From positions 54,655 to 118,654 of the forward strand of contig NZ_JNXE01000058.1 in NCBI RefSeq assembly GCF_000716605.1: a DNA stretch of 64,000 nt. The letters are read 5' to 3'. Source of the DNA: Streptomyces sp. NRRL F-525. Lineage in GTDB: Bacteria; Actinomycetota; Actinomycetes; Streptomycetales; Streptomycetaceae. Each line of letters opens with the position of its first letter. The first letter of the stretch is position 1. A program made the position numbers and the translations under genes. Under the pieces are notes generated by a model. That model had not been told where the DNA came from. It was given only the letters and a program-made list of their open reading frames with translations, and did not search any database. Below are positions 45,351 through 53,909 of this stretch, piece after piece.

Positions 45351-46058
45351 TCACGTCGTGCTGCGGGCGATCCGGTCGAGCCACTCGCGCAGGAGGCTCA
45401 GCTCGCCGTCGGTGAGGACGTCGGTCCGCTGGAGTACGGCACGCAGGGCCACGGCGGCGGGGACCGGTCCTGGGTCGTCGCTCACCGGGGCCTCGGTGGT
45501 GATCGCGGCGATCACCGACTCCCTTGCCAGCGTGGACAGTTCGAGGTCGCGGCGGTCCTCGGGCAGGCCGATGAGGCTGATCGCCGTACCGCTGCCGGCC
45601 GCGTGCACGAGCTGCGCGGCCCGCTCCTCGCTGACCCGGAGCCGGCCCGCCTCGGCGATGCGGTGGATGTGCCCGGCGAGGATCTCGGCGCCCGCGACGG
45701 CGGCCTTCGGCGGGGTCGCGCCGGGCCGGGGCTCGGCGTACATGAGCAGATACAGCGCCGGGTTCGCGAGCCCGAAGTCGATGTGCAGGTCCCAGCCGGC
45801 GCGCAGGTCGGCGACCGGGTCGGCGGTGGGCGCGAGGTCGGTCTTGTCGGCGAGGTAGGCCGCGAAGCCCTCCGTGGCGACCGCGTCCAGCAGCCCCTGC
45901 TTGTCCCCGAACAGCCGGTAGATGGTGGGGGCTTGAACCCCGGCCGCGGTACCGACGGCCCGCGTCGACACGGCCTCGCGACCGCCCTCGGTGAGGAGCC
46001 GGGCGGTGGCGGCGAGGATGCGGTCGCGGGGGCTGCGGTGGTCGTCGTCGGCAGACAT
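45351..46058 (-). CDS. TetR family regulator next to an NmrA-like gene
   Basis: The 235-residue protein has a TetR helix-turn-helix ([21 protein letters not shown]) and a C-terminal ligand domain. It is divergent from an NAD(P)-dependent reductase gene. Its own -10 box TAGCGT ends 7 bases before the ATG and lies within the left arm of a 26-bp palindrome, so it should repress itself and probably the reductase. Confidence 0.88.
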   Translation of the reverse strand: MSADDDHRSPRDRILAATARLLTEGGREAVSTRAVGTAAGVQAPTIYRLFGDKQGLLDAVATEGFAAYLADKTDLAPTADPVADLRAGWDLHIDFGLANPALYLLMYAEPRPGATPPKAAVAGAEILAGHIHRIAEAGRLRVSEERAAQLVHAAGSGTAISLIGLPEDRRDLELSTLARESVIAAITTEAPVSDDPGPVPAAVALRAVLQRTDVLTDGELSLLREWLDRIARSTT

Positions 46059-46064
46059 GGGTCA

Positions 46065-46090
46065 AACGCTAACAGAATCTCGTTAGCGTT
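46065..46090. promoter_or_regulatory. TetR operator (AACGCTAAC-N8-GTTAGCGTT)
   Basis: Perfect 9-base arms are separated by 8 bases, just upstream of tetR. The left arm contains the tetR -10 box on the opposite strand (TAGCGT). The sites are well placed for autorepression. Confidence 0.75.
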
Positions 46091-46157
46091 CGTTCGGTAG
46101 CGATGCTACTGTCGATTGGGTTAGCGATGGAAGCGTTGTGGTGTTGCGGAGGTCGTC

Positions 46158-47018
46158 GTGATTGTTGTGACCGGAGCCAATGGGCAACTGGGCAGGGACG
46201 TCGTGGAGCGGCTGCTCGTCCGGGTCCCCGCCGAGCGGATCGCCGTGAGCGTCCGCGACCCGGAGCGGGCCGAGGCGCTGGGGGAGCGGGGCGTCCGCGT
46301 CCGCCGGGGCGACTTCGACGACCCCGCGAGTCTGGCGGACGCCTTCGCGGGGGCCGAGCAGATCTTGTTGGTGTCCGCCGCGAGCACGGGTGACACGGCT
46401 CTACGGCAGCACCGTACGGCGATAGCGGCGGCCCGTGACTCCGGTGCCCGCCGCATCCTGTACACCAGCCACATGGGCGCGAACCCGGCCTCGCCGTTCG
46501 CCCCGATGCCCGACCATGCCGAGACGGAGGGCGAGTTGAGGAACTCGGGTGTCCCCTTCACGTCGTTGCGCAACGGCTTCTACGCGGCTACGACCGTGAT
46601 GTTGCTCGGTGCGGCACTGAAGACGGGTGAGTTGTCCGCGCCGGAGGACGGGCCGGTGTCGTGGACGGCGCATGCGGATCTGGCGGAGGTGGCGGCGATG
46701 GCGCTGGTGGAGGAGGGGCGGTTCGACGGGGTGACTCCGCCGCTGACCGGGGCGGAGGCGCTTGACCTTGCGGAGGTGGCCGCGCTTGCCTCGTCGATCA
46801 CGGGGCGGACGATCAAGCGGGTGACGGTGACGGATGGGGAGTACCGGGCGGGGCTGGTCTCCCATGGGGTGCCGGAGGAGCAGGCCGACATGCTCGTGGG
46901 GCTCTTCCGGGCAAGCAGGGCGGGGGAGTTCGCGGAGGTGAGTCCGGTGTTGGGGGAGTTGATCGGGCGGCCGCCGACGTTGTTGCGGGATGTGCTTGAA
47001 GCTGCGCTGGCTCGGTAG
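46158..47018 (+). CDS. NmrA-like NAD(P)-binding oxidoreductase (QorB type)
   Basis: The 286-residue protein has the Rossmann motif VTGANGQLG at the N-terminus, a second-strand Arg (SVRDPE), and GARRILYTSH in place of a classical SDR Tyr. It resembles the QorB/NmrA group of NAD(P)H-quinone reductases and redox sensors. It starts with GTG behind GGAGG. It is divergent from a TetR regulator and likely controlled by it. Confidence 0.85.
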   Translation: MIVVTGANGQLGRDVVERLLVRVPAERIAVSVRDPERAEALGERGVRVRRGDFDDPASLADAFAGAEQILLVSAASTGDTALRQHRTAIAAARDSGARRILYTSHMGANPASPFAPMPDHAETEGELRNSGVPFTSLRNGFYAATTVMLLGAALKTGELSAPEDGPVSWTAHADLAEVAAMALVEEGRFDGVTPPLTGAEALDLAEVAALASSITGRTIKRVTVTDGEYRAGLVSHGVPEEQADMLVGLFRASRAGEFAEVSPVLGELIGRPPTLLRDVLEAALAR

Positions 47019-47039
47019 TTTTGAATGTGCGGGCCGGTG

Positions 47040-47068
47040 GGGGCTGGTCGCGCAGTTCCCCGCGCCCC
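47040..47068 (-). repeat. 29-bp hairpin repeat (SDR/coiled-coil gene)
   Basis: A reverse-oriented core copy between the converging NmrA-like and coiled-coil genes. Confidence 0.9.
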
Positions 47069-47093
47069 TTGGGGGGTGACCCTGGGCCTGTTG

Positions 47094-48485
47094 TCAGTGG
47101 CTCGGGGTTCCGCGTTCCTCGCGGATCTGGGTGACCACTCGGGTTGCGGACTGGCGTACCGCCTCCGTTTCTGTCAGGAAGTGCCAGTAGTCGGGGTGGC
47201 GGCCGTCCAGGGTGGTGATCGCGCGGTCGAGGCGGGCTACGGCGTCGTCGAGGGGGCGGGCGTGGCGGGGGTCGGGGGTGGTGCGGCCGGACATCGCGAG
47301 GCGTTGGGCGTCGCGGATGGCGAAGCGGGTGCGGTCGATCTCCTGCTGGGGGTCCTTCTGTACGGCGTTCAGGCGGCGCAGGCGGTCACCGGCGGCGGAG
47401 ACGGCCTCGTCGGTGGTGTTCAGGAGGGCCCGGACGGTCGACAGCAGGGACGTGGCGTCCGGCCAGCGCTGTGCGTCCCGGGCGGCCTGTGCCTCCTTCA
47501 GCTTCAGCTCGGCCTGTCGTACGTTCTCGCCGGCCTGGTCGGGGACGTGCTGGAGGTCCTGCCAGCAGGCGGCGGAGAAGCGGCGCCGCAGTTCGCTGAG
47601 CACCGGGTCGACCTGACCGGCGCGGGTGGTGAGGGCCTGGGCGCGGGTGCGGAGGGAGACGAGCCGGTGGTCGATCTCGGCGGCCCGCTCGGGCAGGCCG
47701 TCGGCCTCGGCGCGGATGGCCTCCGCCTCCCGGGCGACCTGCGTGGCCCGCTCCAGCGTCTGCGGTACGCCGTGCTGTCCTGCGCCCTGGTTCAGCTTCG
47801 TCAGCTCCGGTCCGAGCGCGGCAAGCCGGGCGGCGAGGGCGTCGGCGCGCAGCCCCGACGCGCGGACGGCGTCCAGGGCGTTGGAGGCGGCGAGCAGTGC
47901 CTGCCGGGCGCGCTCGACGGCGGGCGCGAGCCGGGCGAGCTGGGTCTCGGCCTTGCCGAGCAGCGGCCCGAGCCCGTTCTCGAACCGGTCCAGTTCCTGC
48001 TTGACCTGCCCCAACTGGTCCTTGGCGGCGGTCAGTTCGGTGCGGGCGCGGTTCGCTGCCGCCGCCTCCAGGTCGTCGCGGTCGAGGTCGTGCGCGTCGA
48101 CGGCGTTGATGTACCGGCCGCTGGCCTCGTCGATGCGGCGGCCGAGCGCCTCGAAGTCGGTGACCGCGCGGCGGGCGGCCGGCGAGTCGTCGACCGCGGT
48201 GATGGTGTCTATCGAGATCCGCAGATCCCGCTGGGCGGTGTCCAGCTCGTAGAACGCGGCCGCCGCGGCGTCCTTCGCCGCCTGCGCCTCGGCCCGCTGG
48301 CTCTCGGCCCGCCCGCCGAACCAGCGCCGGGTGCCGCCGCCGGCGAACGTGGCGGGGAGCGCGAGCACACCGACCAGCAGCGGCAGGCTCATGACCGTAA
48401 GGGTGTCGAGCGCGGCACGGGCGGCGGCGGAACCGCGCCGGGGCCGTGTGAGCGGCGAATACGGCTGCGCTGGTGTCGCCGTCAC
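47094..48485 (-). CDS. Membrane protein with long coiled coils
   Basis: The 463-residue protein has one membrane helix near the N-terminus (about residues 27-50; MSLPLLVGVLALPATF). The rest is almost all Ala/Arg/Glu/Leu/Gln-rich helix with heptad patterns, for example residues 60-110, 135-200 and 260-300. No catalytic motif is seen. It may be a scaffold or envelope-spanning spacer. It lies upstream, in the opposite direction, of the repeat at 47040 and follows a DUF4097 lipoprotein gene. Confidence 0.65.
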   Translation of the reverse strand: MTATPAQPYSPLTRPRRGSAAARAALDTLTVMSLPLLVGVLALPATFAGGGTRRWFGGRAESQRAEAQAAKDAAAAAFYELDTAQRDLRISIDTITAVDDSPAARRAVTDFEALGRRIDEASGRYINAVDAHDLDRDDLEAAAANRARTELTAAKDQLGQVKQELDRFENGLGPLLGKAETQLARLAPAVERARQALLAASNALDAVRASGLRADALAARLAALGPELTKLNQGAGQHGVPQTLERATQVAREAEAIRAEADGLPERAAEIDHRLVSLRTRAQALTTRAGQVDPVLSELRRRFSAACWQDLQHVPDQAGENVRQAELKLKEAQAARDAQRWPDATSLLSTVRALLNTTDEAVSAAGDRLRRLNAVQKDPQQEIDRTRFAIRDAQRLAMSGRTTPDPRHARPLDDAVARLDRAITTLDGRHPDYWHFLTETEAVRQSATRVVTQIREERGTPSH

Positions 48486-48556
48486 ATCCCTCTCCCGTGT
48501 CTTCCATCCTGACCGTTGTCATTCTCCCACCGGTAGAGGACGAACACACGGGCCGG

Positions 48557-49363
48557 TCAGTTCGCGTTCCGCACCGTGACTTTCCCGTCGCCGGTGTGGG
48601 CGGTCACCACATGAGAACTCGACGAGTCCCGGGGCACCGACACATCCACCGATCCGTCCCCGGTCTTGGTGGTCACGCGGTACTTCGCGCCGCCGGCCTT
48701 GGGCAGCGCGATCGTCACGGACCCGTCGCCGCTGTCGGCCTCCACCAGGTCGGGTACGGCGCCGAGTTCGAGGTGCACGGACCCGTCACCGGTGGTCGTG
48801 CGCACCTGCCGGGACGACACCTCGGCGTGCACGGACCCGTCCCCGCTGTGCAGCACCAGCGGCCCGGTGGAGTCGGTCACGTGGACGGACCCGTCGTGCG
48901 TACGAACGCTCAGCGCGTCCGCGAACCCGTGGGCCCGCACACTCCCGTCCCCGTCCTCCACCTTCACGGCGACCCCGCGCGGCACCTCGATCCGGTGCTT
49001 GACCGAACAGTCGGCGATCACCCCGGAACACTTCGTCCGCAGCACCAGCCGGTCGCCGTCCATCGCCCAGGTCACCTTGGGATCCGACCCGATCGCCACG
49101 CTCCCTTCCCACCACCGGGTGACCTCGATCTTCCCGGCCGGGTTCGAGTCCGCGGCGACGACCTCCAGCGCGGAGTCGTCGGAGTCGATGGTGAGGGTAC
49201 GGCCGGCCAGGGCGAAGGTGCGGTGATCGGGGTGCTTGTCGTCCCCGGCGGAGGCGGTACCGCAGGCGGTGGCGGTGAGGAGGAGCAGGGCGAGGGTGCC
49301 GGTGGCGGTGAGGGCGCGGGTGGTGCGGGTGTGGCTGCGGCTCTGGGTGCCGGTGCGGGTCAC
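48557..49363 (-). CDS. DUF4097-type beta-repeat lipoprotein
   Basis: The 268-residue protein has a lipoprotein signal peptide (lipobox LTATAC). The rest forms about seven short repeats of roughly 19 residues centred on [G/H]DGSV (for example SGDGSVHA and TGDGSVHL), typical of DUF4097 beta-helix domains. The GTG start at 49363 follows AGGGGGA. It is probably a surface-exposed beta-solenoid. Its function is unknown. Confidence 0.85.
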   Translation of the reverse strand: MTRTGTQSRSHTRTTRALTATGTLALLLLTATACGTASAGDDKHPDHRTFALAGRTLTIDSDDSALEVVAADSNPAGKIEVTRWWEGSVAIGSDPKVTWAMDGDRLVLRTKCSGVIADCSVKHRIEVPRGVAVKVEDGDGSVRAHGFADALSVRTHDGSVHVTDSTGPLVLHSGDGSVHAEVSSRQVRTTTGDGSVHLELGAVPDLVEADSGDGSVTIALPKAGGAKYRVTTKTGDGSVDVSVPRDSSSSHVVTAHTGDGKVTVRNAN

Positions 49364-49534
49364 GGTGAATTCCCCCTGGGACGGTCGCGGAGTCCCGGTG
49401 ACTCCTACGGCGCCCTTCGACCGTAGAGAGCGGCGCTCGGCGGGGGCATCCGGCACGCTCCCGGACCCGGGGTGGGGAAAACCCCCGGGAGTGCCCTGAC
49501 CTCCCCCCGGACCTTCTTCCATCGCGATACGGGT

Positions 49535-49565
49535 TTGCAGGACAGGCCCCCCGGCAATGTAGGCT
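49535..49565 (+). promoter_or_regulatory. Candidate promoter of tRNA-Val
   Basis: TTGCAG (49535-49540) and TAGGCT (49560-49565) are 19 bases apart and end 13 bases before the tRNA. The spacer is longer than ideal, so this is tentative. Confidence 0.4.
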
Positions 49566-49578
49566 GTCGACTCGTCCT

Positions 49579-49653
49579 GGGCGCGTAGCTCAGGGGTAGA
49601 GCGTCGCCCTTACAAGGCGAATGTCGGCGGTTCGAAACCGTCCGCGCCCACCA
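49579..49653 (+). tRNA. tRNA-Val (anticodon TAC)
   Basis: GGGCGCG pairs with CGCGCCC in the acceptor stem. The D arm is GCTCAGGGGTAGAGC, the anticodon stem TCGCC/GGCGA has loop CTTACAA, and the T arm contains GGTTCGAAACC. The 3' CCA is encoded at 49651-49653. The tRNA is intact and has no integrase gene next to it. A strong hairpin follows. Confidence 0.96.
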
Positions 49654-49667
49654 GGATAAGCAGCAGG

Positions 49668-50408
49668 TCAGAGGCCTTCCGGGGAGTTCCCCGGGAGGCC
49701 TCTTTCCGTGGCCGGAGTCCGCATGGAGTCCACATCCCCGTCGAGGACGCGCCGCACAGCGGGTCGCAGCCCGCTCTCCGCCGGGCTGACGAGGATCGCC
49801 GGGATTCCGAGGGCCTGGGCGCCGCCGACATCGGCCACCGGGTTGTCACCGACCATCCAGACCCGCTCGGGAGACCCGGCCCGTTCCAACGCGGCCTCGA
49901 AGATCCGGCGGTGCGGCTTCTCCCACCCGACGAGCGAGGAGTTGACCACGGCCGCGAAGTGCCGGCCGAGCCCGAGATCCCGAAGCAGATCATCCAGTTC
50001 CGGCACATGATTGCTGACGATGACGTGGAGCCACCCGGCGCCGGCGAGTTCTTCGAGCGCGGCGAGGCTGTCGGGGAAGACGGTCCAACGGCTCGCGTCG
50101 ATGTAGTGATCCCGCACCCTGCTCGCGGCGAGGACAGCCAACCGGTCCTCGACACCCGCCCCGACATACGCCTTAACGAAGAGCGGCTGCAGAGCGTCCC
50201 ACCACGCGTCGGGGCTGTTCAGTTCGGGATGCCCGATCTCCGCCCGATGCCAGGGAAAACCGTCACGCAACCCGGGCGCCACATCGGCCCCGACCACACC
50301 GTGCCCGGGCGCGACCTCGTCCAGCGCCTCCACCAGACACCCACGCCACCTACCGCCCCGGAACGCCAAGGTCCCGTCGAAGTCCCACAGCACGACGCTT
50401 CCGGTCAC
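49668..50408 (-). CDS. HAD family hydrolase
   Basis: The protein of about 246 residues has HAD motif I LWDFDGTLAF, motif II VSN, Lys in EKPHRRIF and motif IV VGDNPVADVGGAQ. It is an HAD-IA phosphatase of unknown substrate. The reverse-strand TAGGAT at 50416-50421 ends 7 bases before GTG 50408, so I prefer that leaderless start; ATG at 50417 would overlap the -10 box. It converges on tRNA-Val and shares a terminator hairpin with it. Confidence 0.85.
   Translation of the reverse strand: MTGSVVLWDFDGTLAFRGGRWRGCLVEALDEVAPGHGVVGADVAPGLRDGFPWHRAEIGHPELNSPDAWWDALQPLFVKAYVGAGVEDRLAVLAASRVRDHYIDASRWTVFPDSLAALEELAGAGWLHVIVSNHVPELDDLLRDLGLGRHFAAVVNSSLVGWEKPHRRIFEAALERAGSPERVWMVGDNPVADVGGAQALGIPAILVSPAESGLRPAVRRVLDGDVDSMRTPATERGLPGNSPEGL
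49670..49703. terminator. Bidirectional terminator between tRNA-Val and HAD gene
   Basis: A 16-base stem (one G-T pair), arms AGAGGCCTTCCGGGGA and TCCCCGGGAGGCCTCT with a 2-base loop, overlaps the last codons of the HAD gene and lies 17 bases after the tRNA. Confidence 0.8.
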
Positions 50409-50459
50409 ATACGGCATCCTACGAGCGCGCCACCGGGCGCGGACAAGGAGACCCCACCC

Positions 50460-51263
50460 GTGGAACAGAGCGTCACCGGCCCGCCGTACGACCTGGACGA
50501 CCTGATACCCGAACTCGCGGTCCACGCCCGGCGAACGACGGTGCTGTCGCCGACGAGCGGGTGTCCCGGTGTCGGGGAGAGTTCCCTGGGCGGCCCGCTG
50601 CTCTGGCCGGCGGACGAGCCCTGGCCCTCCTGCGCACAACGGGGACACCACGTCCCGCCCCACGACAGGAACCCGGCCGGAACGGTCCCCATGGTGCCGG
50701 TCGTCCAGCTCTTCGCCCGCGATGTCCCTGAACTCCCGTTCCCGGAAGGGGCGGACGTGCTCCAGCTGCTCTGGTGCCCGCTGATCCACCCTGACGACCA
50801 GGCGTACGCCACGCTGCCGAGGCTCCACTGGCGCAACGAGGCGGCCGTCCTCGCCACCGGCGTCCTCCGGGACGTTCCCGCCCCGCAACAGGGCGAGTAT
50901 GACGAGGAGTTCGTCCCCACCCCCTGCACCGTGTCCCCCACCGCGGTGATCGAGTACCCCAACTGGGACCTGCCACAAGGCCTTCAGCAGGCCCTGCGGC
51001 CCCGCATCGAGGAACTCGAAGCGCGCTTCGGCATGGAGTACACCCTGTTCGCGTGTGCGCTGCAGAACAAGGTTGGCGGCTACCCGGCCTGGAACCAGCC
51101 CCCCGACTGGCCACTCTGCGCGCGCGGTCACCGCATGGAACACCTGCTCAGCGTCACCGCGGAGGAGGACCTCGACATGACGATGGGCGACCTCGGAGGC
51201 ATATACATCTTCGTGTGCCGCCGCTGCCCGGAACTGCCTTACGCGCATCGGTACGACTGCTAG
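50460..51263 (+). CDS. DUF1963-like protein
   Basis: The 267-residue protein starts with GTG behind AAGGAG. The sequence has GGPLLWPADEPWPSC, VPVVQLFARDVPELPFPEGADVLQLLWCP and KVGGYPAWNQPPDWPLC, which matches DUF1963 (YwqG-like) proteins. These have a beta-rich fold of unknown role. Several Cys (including CRRCPELP at the end) may bind a metal. It is divergent from the HAD gene. Confidence 0.75.
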   Translation: MEQSVTGPPYDLDDLIPELAVHARRTTVLSPTSGCPGVGESSLGGPLLWPADEPWPSCAQRGHHVPPHDRNPAGTVPMVPVVQLFARDVPELPFPEGADVLQLLWCPLIHPDDQAYATLPRLHWRNEAAVLATGVLRDVPAPQQGEYDEEFVPTPCTVSPTAVIEYPNWDLPQGLQQALRPRIEELEARFGMEYTLFACALQNKVGGYPAWNQPPDWPLCARGHRMEHLLSVTAEEDLDMTMGDLGGIYIFVCRRCPELPYAHRYDC

Positions 51264-51344
51264 GGCGCAAGGCCGACGGATACCCGGTGGCTGCCTGGTA
51301 CGCGGCTCTGTACCGTGCCCTCATGACCGACAACCGAAAGGGCG

Positions 51345-51764
51345 ATGCCGCGTAGGCGCCCGTCCGCCCTGCGGGGCGAAGTCCCTGTCCGGCACGCCAG
51401 TTGGCGCCGGTACCCGTGCATCGATCGCCTGTCGGACTCCTGCATGGCTGATCTTCGGCGGCTCGAACGCTCCCGTTTCCTGCCCGACGAGACCGCCGAG
51501 GCGTTCTGGCACTGGAAGGCCCTTGCCCACGGGCCGCTCAGGCTGATCGCGGACCCGGTGACCGCCAACCGGTGTGGCGTTCCCGGCTGTTGTGACGTGG
51601 CGTACTTCCGCGACCATCTCGAAGCCGTGCTGCACGCCCTGCCCGCGAAGAGCGCACGGGAACTGCGCGCTCTTGTCTCCGCCCTCGACGACAAGATCCT
51701 GACGCGGGCCAAGGCCATTCAGGTCGACGGTCCGGGCGTGCCGTGGTGGCGGGACCAGCTCTAA
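51345..51764 (+). CDS. Conserved actinobacterial protein of unknown function
   Basis: The 139-residue protein starts with ATG behind AAGGG. It has four Cys (CIDRLSDSC and CGVPGCCDV), a Trp/His-rich centre (AFWHWKALAHG) and ends WWRDQL. I do not know a function. The pattern might mean metal binding. It lies 81 bases after the DUF1963 gene and in the same direction. Confidence 0.65.
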   Translation: MPRRRPSALRGEVPVRHASWRRYPCIDRLSDSCMADLRRLERSRFLPDETAEAFWHWKALAHGPLRLIADPVTANRCGVPGCCDVAYFRDHLEAVLHALPAKSARELRALVSALDDKILTRAKAIQVDGPGVPWWRDQL

Positions 51765-51854
51765 CTTCTTCTTGCCGTCGGGGAGTTGAGGCCGTGTCGG
51801 TCATTTTGGGTCGGCCGTGTCGCGGTTTCCGGGGATGCTGGGCAGGATGGGTAC

Positions 51855-52211
51855 ATGAGCAGACCTCGCACCGGATCCGGCGCTGCCGCGACCGGCTCCG
51901 TGTTGTCCCTCTGGTCCAAGGACTCGGTGCTGTCGATCGGCTCGGTGGGGTCGGTGCTGTCCATCGGGTCCGTCGGGTCGAGCCTGTCCGTGGGGTCGAT
52001 CGGGAGCGCGCTGTCGGTCGGTTCGATCGGCTCGGCCCTGTCGCTGGTCTCGGCCGGGTCGTGGCTGAGCACGGGGTCCGTGCTGTCGGCGCAGTCGCGG
52101 TGGTCGGTGCTGTCGTGGCGGTCCACGCGCGGGTTCCGGGCCGCCGGCGTCGGTGCCGTGGGGGCCGTGACGGTCCTGTTGGTGGCCCAACGGGCCCTGC
52201 GGAAGCCGTAG
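51855..52211 (+). CDS. Ser/Gly/Leu nonapeptide-repeat protein with C-terminal helix
   Basis: The 118-residue protein consists of 14 N-terminal residues, then eight repeats of nine residues. The best copies follow SxLS[I/V]GS[I/V]G; the first and last ones are degenerate. It ends with a hydrophobic segment (VGAVGAVTVLLVAQ) and the basic RALRKP. The regular nine-residue period suggests a thin beta-solenoid on a membrane anchor. CAGGAT ends 6 bases before the ATG. I know no function. The DNA is a 27-bp minisatellite, so the copy number may vary between strains. Confidence 0.65.
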   Translation: MSRPRTGSGAAATGSVLSLWSKDSVLSIGSVGSVLSIGSVGSSLSVGSIGSALSVGSIGSALSLVSAGSWLSTGSVLSAQSRWSVLSWRSTRGFRAAGVGAVGAVTVLLVAQRALRKP

Positions 52212-52322
52212 TTGAGGCAGGACCGCCCGCATCTGTGATCGCCGCCCCGCGGTTGCACCGGCGATCCAAAGGTTTACGTCAACTCGCCAAGGCTTACGTC
52301 GACTCGTGTCGCCCCGGTCCCC

Positions 52323-52673
52323 TCAGTCGTCCTTGTCGTCCGCCGGAGGCGTCTCGTGGGCGTGCTTCAGCCGCATCCGGCCCTCCACGCGCTCCGTCGC
52401 CGCGACCTCCGTCCAGAAGCGGTGGCCGCTGACGAAGACCGCGAGTTCGTGCTCGCGCTGCCGGAGCTTCTCCACCTCGGCCTGTTCGTCGGGCGTCCAG
52501 CCGGGGGACGCGGGGCGCTCCACCTTGCGCCAGCCGCCCACGTCGCTGAACCCGTCCAGGGGCTCGACCGACCAGGGCAGCCGCTTCAGCAGGGCCGACA
52601 GCTCGTTCCGGACCTGATGCAGCTCCTCCTGACCGGCGAGGAGGTCACTCGGGAAGTCATAGGTCGTAGCCAC
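52323..52673 (-). CDS. Small conserved protein of unknown function
   Basis: The 116-residue acidic protein has two charged helical segments (LLAGQEELHQVRNELSALLKRL and EQAEVEKLRQREHELAVF) around GWRKVERPASPGWTPDE and a polar tail PPADDKDD. No known motif is seen. Its ends and codon use are consistent with a gene; it may be a coiled-coil adaptor. Confidence 0.6.
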   Translation of the reverse strand: MATTYDFPSDLLAGQEELHQVRNELSALLKRLPWSVEPLDGFSDVGGWRKVERPASPGWTPDEQAEVEKLRQREHELAVFVSGHRFWTEVAATERVEGRMRLKHAHETPPADDKDD

Positions 52674-52765
52674 GCGCTAATGCTACGCCTGTTCGAATTT
52701 GGGTCGCGAGTTCCTTGGGGGACTTCACACGATCGGGTTGGGGACGGTGTTGCTACGGTCGCCGG

Positions 52766-53338
52766 ATGGAGCGGTGGGACGAGGGCGGCGTGCGCGCTCG
52801 GATACGGGAGCTGGCGGCGCGGGATCCGGACCGGTCGCGCTTCGGGGCGGACACGCACCGGTATCAGCTGTCACCTGCGCTGCCGGAGGCGGAGGTCAGA
52901 GCATTCGAGGCGGTCCACGGCATCGACCTGCCGGCGGAGTACCGGTCTTTCGTCACGGAGGTGGGTGACGGACCTGCGGGTCCCGGCCACGGGTTGACGC
53001 CGTTGGCCGCACCCCGCCGCCTCGGGGCCGGCGAGGAGTGGGAGTGGGCCGTGGACGACGAGTGGGAAGAGGACCGGCTGCCGGGCCGGCTCGCCGGGCC
53101 GTTCCCCCTCGCCGAACCCCTTCCCGGCCGCATCGGTCCGTCGGCCGGCGAGCTGACCCCGGGCACGCTCATGCTGGCCGACGAAGGCTGCGGCATCTAC
53201 GTCAGGCTGATCCTGAACGGCCCGCGAAGGGGCGAGGTCTGGCGGCTCGACCCGGACTGGGGCGGCTTCGTGCCGGTGAGCCCGGATTTCCGTATCTGGT
53301 ACGCCGAGTGGCTGCGGCGCCCGGTGGGCCGGAGTTGA
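52766..53338 (+). CDS. SMI1/KNR4 family protein
   Basis: The 190-residue protein fits the SMI1/KNR4 (SUKH) fold: LPEAEVRAFEAVHGIDLPAEYRSF, then VGDGPAGPGHGLTPL. The bacterial members often are immunity proteins of polymorphic toxin systems or housekeeping relatives. No toxin gene is next to it. TACGGT ends 6 bases before the ATG, with no Shine-Dalgarno. Confidence 0.85.
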   Translation: MERWDEGGVRARIRELAARDPDRSRFGADTHRYQLSPALPEAEVRAFEAVHGIDLPAEYRSFVTEVGDGPAGPGHGLTPLAAPRRLGAGEEWEWAVDDEWEEDRLPGRLAGPFPLAEPLPGRIGPSAGELTPGTLMLADEGCGIYVRLILNGPRRGEVWRLDPDWGGFVPVSPDFRIWYAEWLRRPVGRS

Positions 53339-53377
53339 CGGAGCCGGGTGTCAGTGGGGCCGCCTAGTGTGCTCGGC

Positions 53378-53878
53378 ATGGACGTGGAACTCGTACGGCT
53401 TCAGCCCTGGGGTGAGGGTGACTTCTGGTTGCTGGAGCGGAACAACAGCCTTGAGATGACCGCCCACTTGGGGGGTCCCGAGAGTGCGGCGCAGCTCGAT
53501 GCCCGGCATCGGCGGTATCTCGGGCTGGAGCGGGGGCGCATGTACCGGGTCGAGTTGGCGGGGAGCGGGGAGACCGTCGGCTCGATCGGGTTCTGGGAGC
53601 GGGAGTGGCGGGGGGAGTCGGTGTGGGAGACCGGGTGGGGTGTCCTGCCCGAGTTCCAGGGGCGTGGGCTTGCCGCCCGGGCGGCCCGTGCCGTGGTCGC
53701 GGAGGCGCGGGCCGCCGGGTGGAACCGGTATATGCATGCCTTCCCGAGCGTCGGCCATCCCGCGTCGAACTCGGTGTGCCGGAAGGCTGGGTTCACCCTG
53801 GTCGGTGAGGTGGAGTTCGAGTACCCCAAGGGGCACTGGATCACCTCCAACGACTGGCGGGTCGACCTTCACGGGTGA
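53378..53878 (+). CDS. GNAT family N-acetyltransferase (RimJ-like)
   Basis: The 166-residue protein has the acetyl-CoA loop GVLPEFQGRGLAARAARAV and the Asn-rich closing HPASNSVCRKAGFTLVGE, as in the RimJ/RimL group. The substrate is unknown. TAGTGT ends 7 bases before the ATG at 53378, a leaderless start. It lies 39 bases after the SMI1 gene. Confidence 0.87.
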   Translation: MDVELVRLQPWGEGDFWLLERNNSLEMTAHLGGPESAAQLDARHRRYLGLERGRMYRVELAGSGETVGSIGFWEREWRGESVWETGWGVLPEFQGRGLAARAARAVVAEARAAGWNRYMHAFPSVGHPASNSVCRKAGFTLVGEVEFEYPKGHWITSNDWRVDLHG

Positions 53879-53909
53879 CCCCGTCGGCCGTTGGAGGGTG
53901 AGCTGCTTG

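Noticed and set aside
49579..49653. tRNA-Val as an integration site (attB) of a mobile element
   Set aside because: The tRNA is intact, there is no integrase, and no second copy of its 3' end is seen in the window.
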